Positions 63,942 through 64,000 of a stretch of DNA of 64,000 bases are shown in pieces. Numbering within the stretch: position 1 is the first letter of the stretch; each line of letters opens with the position of its first letter. This stretch comes from Pseudomonas gessardii (lineage in GTDB: Bacteria; Pseudomonadota; Gammaproteobacteria; Pseudomonadales; Pseudomonadaceae): positions 1-64,000 of the forward strand of contig NZ_MNPU01000004.1 in the NCBI RefSeq assembly GCF_001983165.1. The letters run 5' to 3'. Under the pieces are notes generated by a model. The model did not search any database. It was not told the DNA's origin and was given only the letters and a program-made list of their open reading frames with translations. A program made the translations under genes and the position numbers.

Positions 63942-64000
63942 ATGCGCCTGAAGCTGCTGACGAATCTGAACACCCTTCTGCTGGTCGCCGTTTGCCTGGC
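63942..64000 (+). CDS. ctpL: Start of a CtpL-like methyl-accepting chemotaxis protein (cut by window edge)
   Basis: Only the first 19 full codons are visible: MRLKLLTNLNTLLLVAVC plus the next residue. This is a basic N-terminus leading into a first membrane span, and it matches the start expected for the phosphate chemoreceptor CtpL (P. aeruginosa PA4844), the next gene in the conserved order after gcbA. The probable Pho box upstream agrees. Confidence 0.6.
   Translation, partial: MRLKLLTNLNTLLLVAVCL

Overview
The window is high-GC, densely coded chromosomal DNA of a Pseudomonas of the P. fluorescens group. The assignment rests on gene content and order that match P. aeruginosa blocks (bauA/bauR to PA0148; cueR-RIO kinase-thiolase-fabG; the whole pprA-pprB-tad block; speA-sui1-nudix-DUF2333-gcbA-ctpL) and on abundant Pseudomonas REP/REPIN palindromes. 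No rRNA, tRNA, CRISPR array, insertion sequence or prophage was seen.

Layout. 1-358 holds no gene, only a short degenerate repeat and a terminator. 359-11612 is a catabolic block: semialdehyde dehydrogenase and beta-alanine:pyruvate transaminase with their LysR regulator, a purine/urate-type permease, a RutR-like TetR regulator, YigZ, an SDR, 8-oxoguanine deaminase, a Ca2+/H+ exchanger and an adenine-type deaminase. 11643-17518 holds regulators (ArsR, LysR, CueR), a quinone-oxidoreductase-like enzyme, a Bcr/CflA efflux pump and a CopZ-like copper chaperone. 17551-17835 is a nested palindrome array. 17863-22518 carries a RIO kinase and a thiolase / long FabG / MaoC set. 22831-26008 has a glycine-rich lipoprotein and a two-partner-secretion pore without an obvious exoprotein. 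26111-41475 is a complete Tad/Flp pilus locus: two flp pilin genes flanking a stand-alone receiver, rcpC-rcpA-tadZ-tadA-tadB-tadC-tadD-DUF3613, pprB, fppA, a TadE-like pseudopilin, the PprA kinase and tadG.

41832-52044 contains two DUF4136 lipoproteins, cmoM, a MazG-like hydrolase, and the pbpC / alpha-2-macroglobulin pair with a small membrane protein between them. 52045-57669 is an accessory stretch: an apparently structured leader RNA before a small DUF3077/DUF6124-like gene, then two paralogous AT-richer genes that fuse N-terminal RTX-type calcium-binding repeats to a C-terminal HExxH domain resembling the M91 (NleD/HopH1) effector metallopeptidases, with a MATE transporter between them. 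57670-64000 returns to conserved backbone: speA, sui1, nudix, DUF2333, gcbA and the first codons of a CtpL-like chemoreceptor preceded by a probable Pho box.

Working together: the first block plausibly turns purine bases and beta-alanine into central metabolites. The Tad block is a self-contained adhesion pilus with its own two-component control. GcbA and CtpL connect attachment and phosphate sensing at the right edge. The RTX-M91 pair is the strongest candidate for an under-described system.
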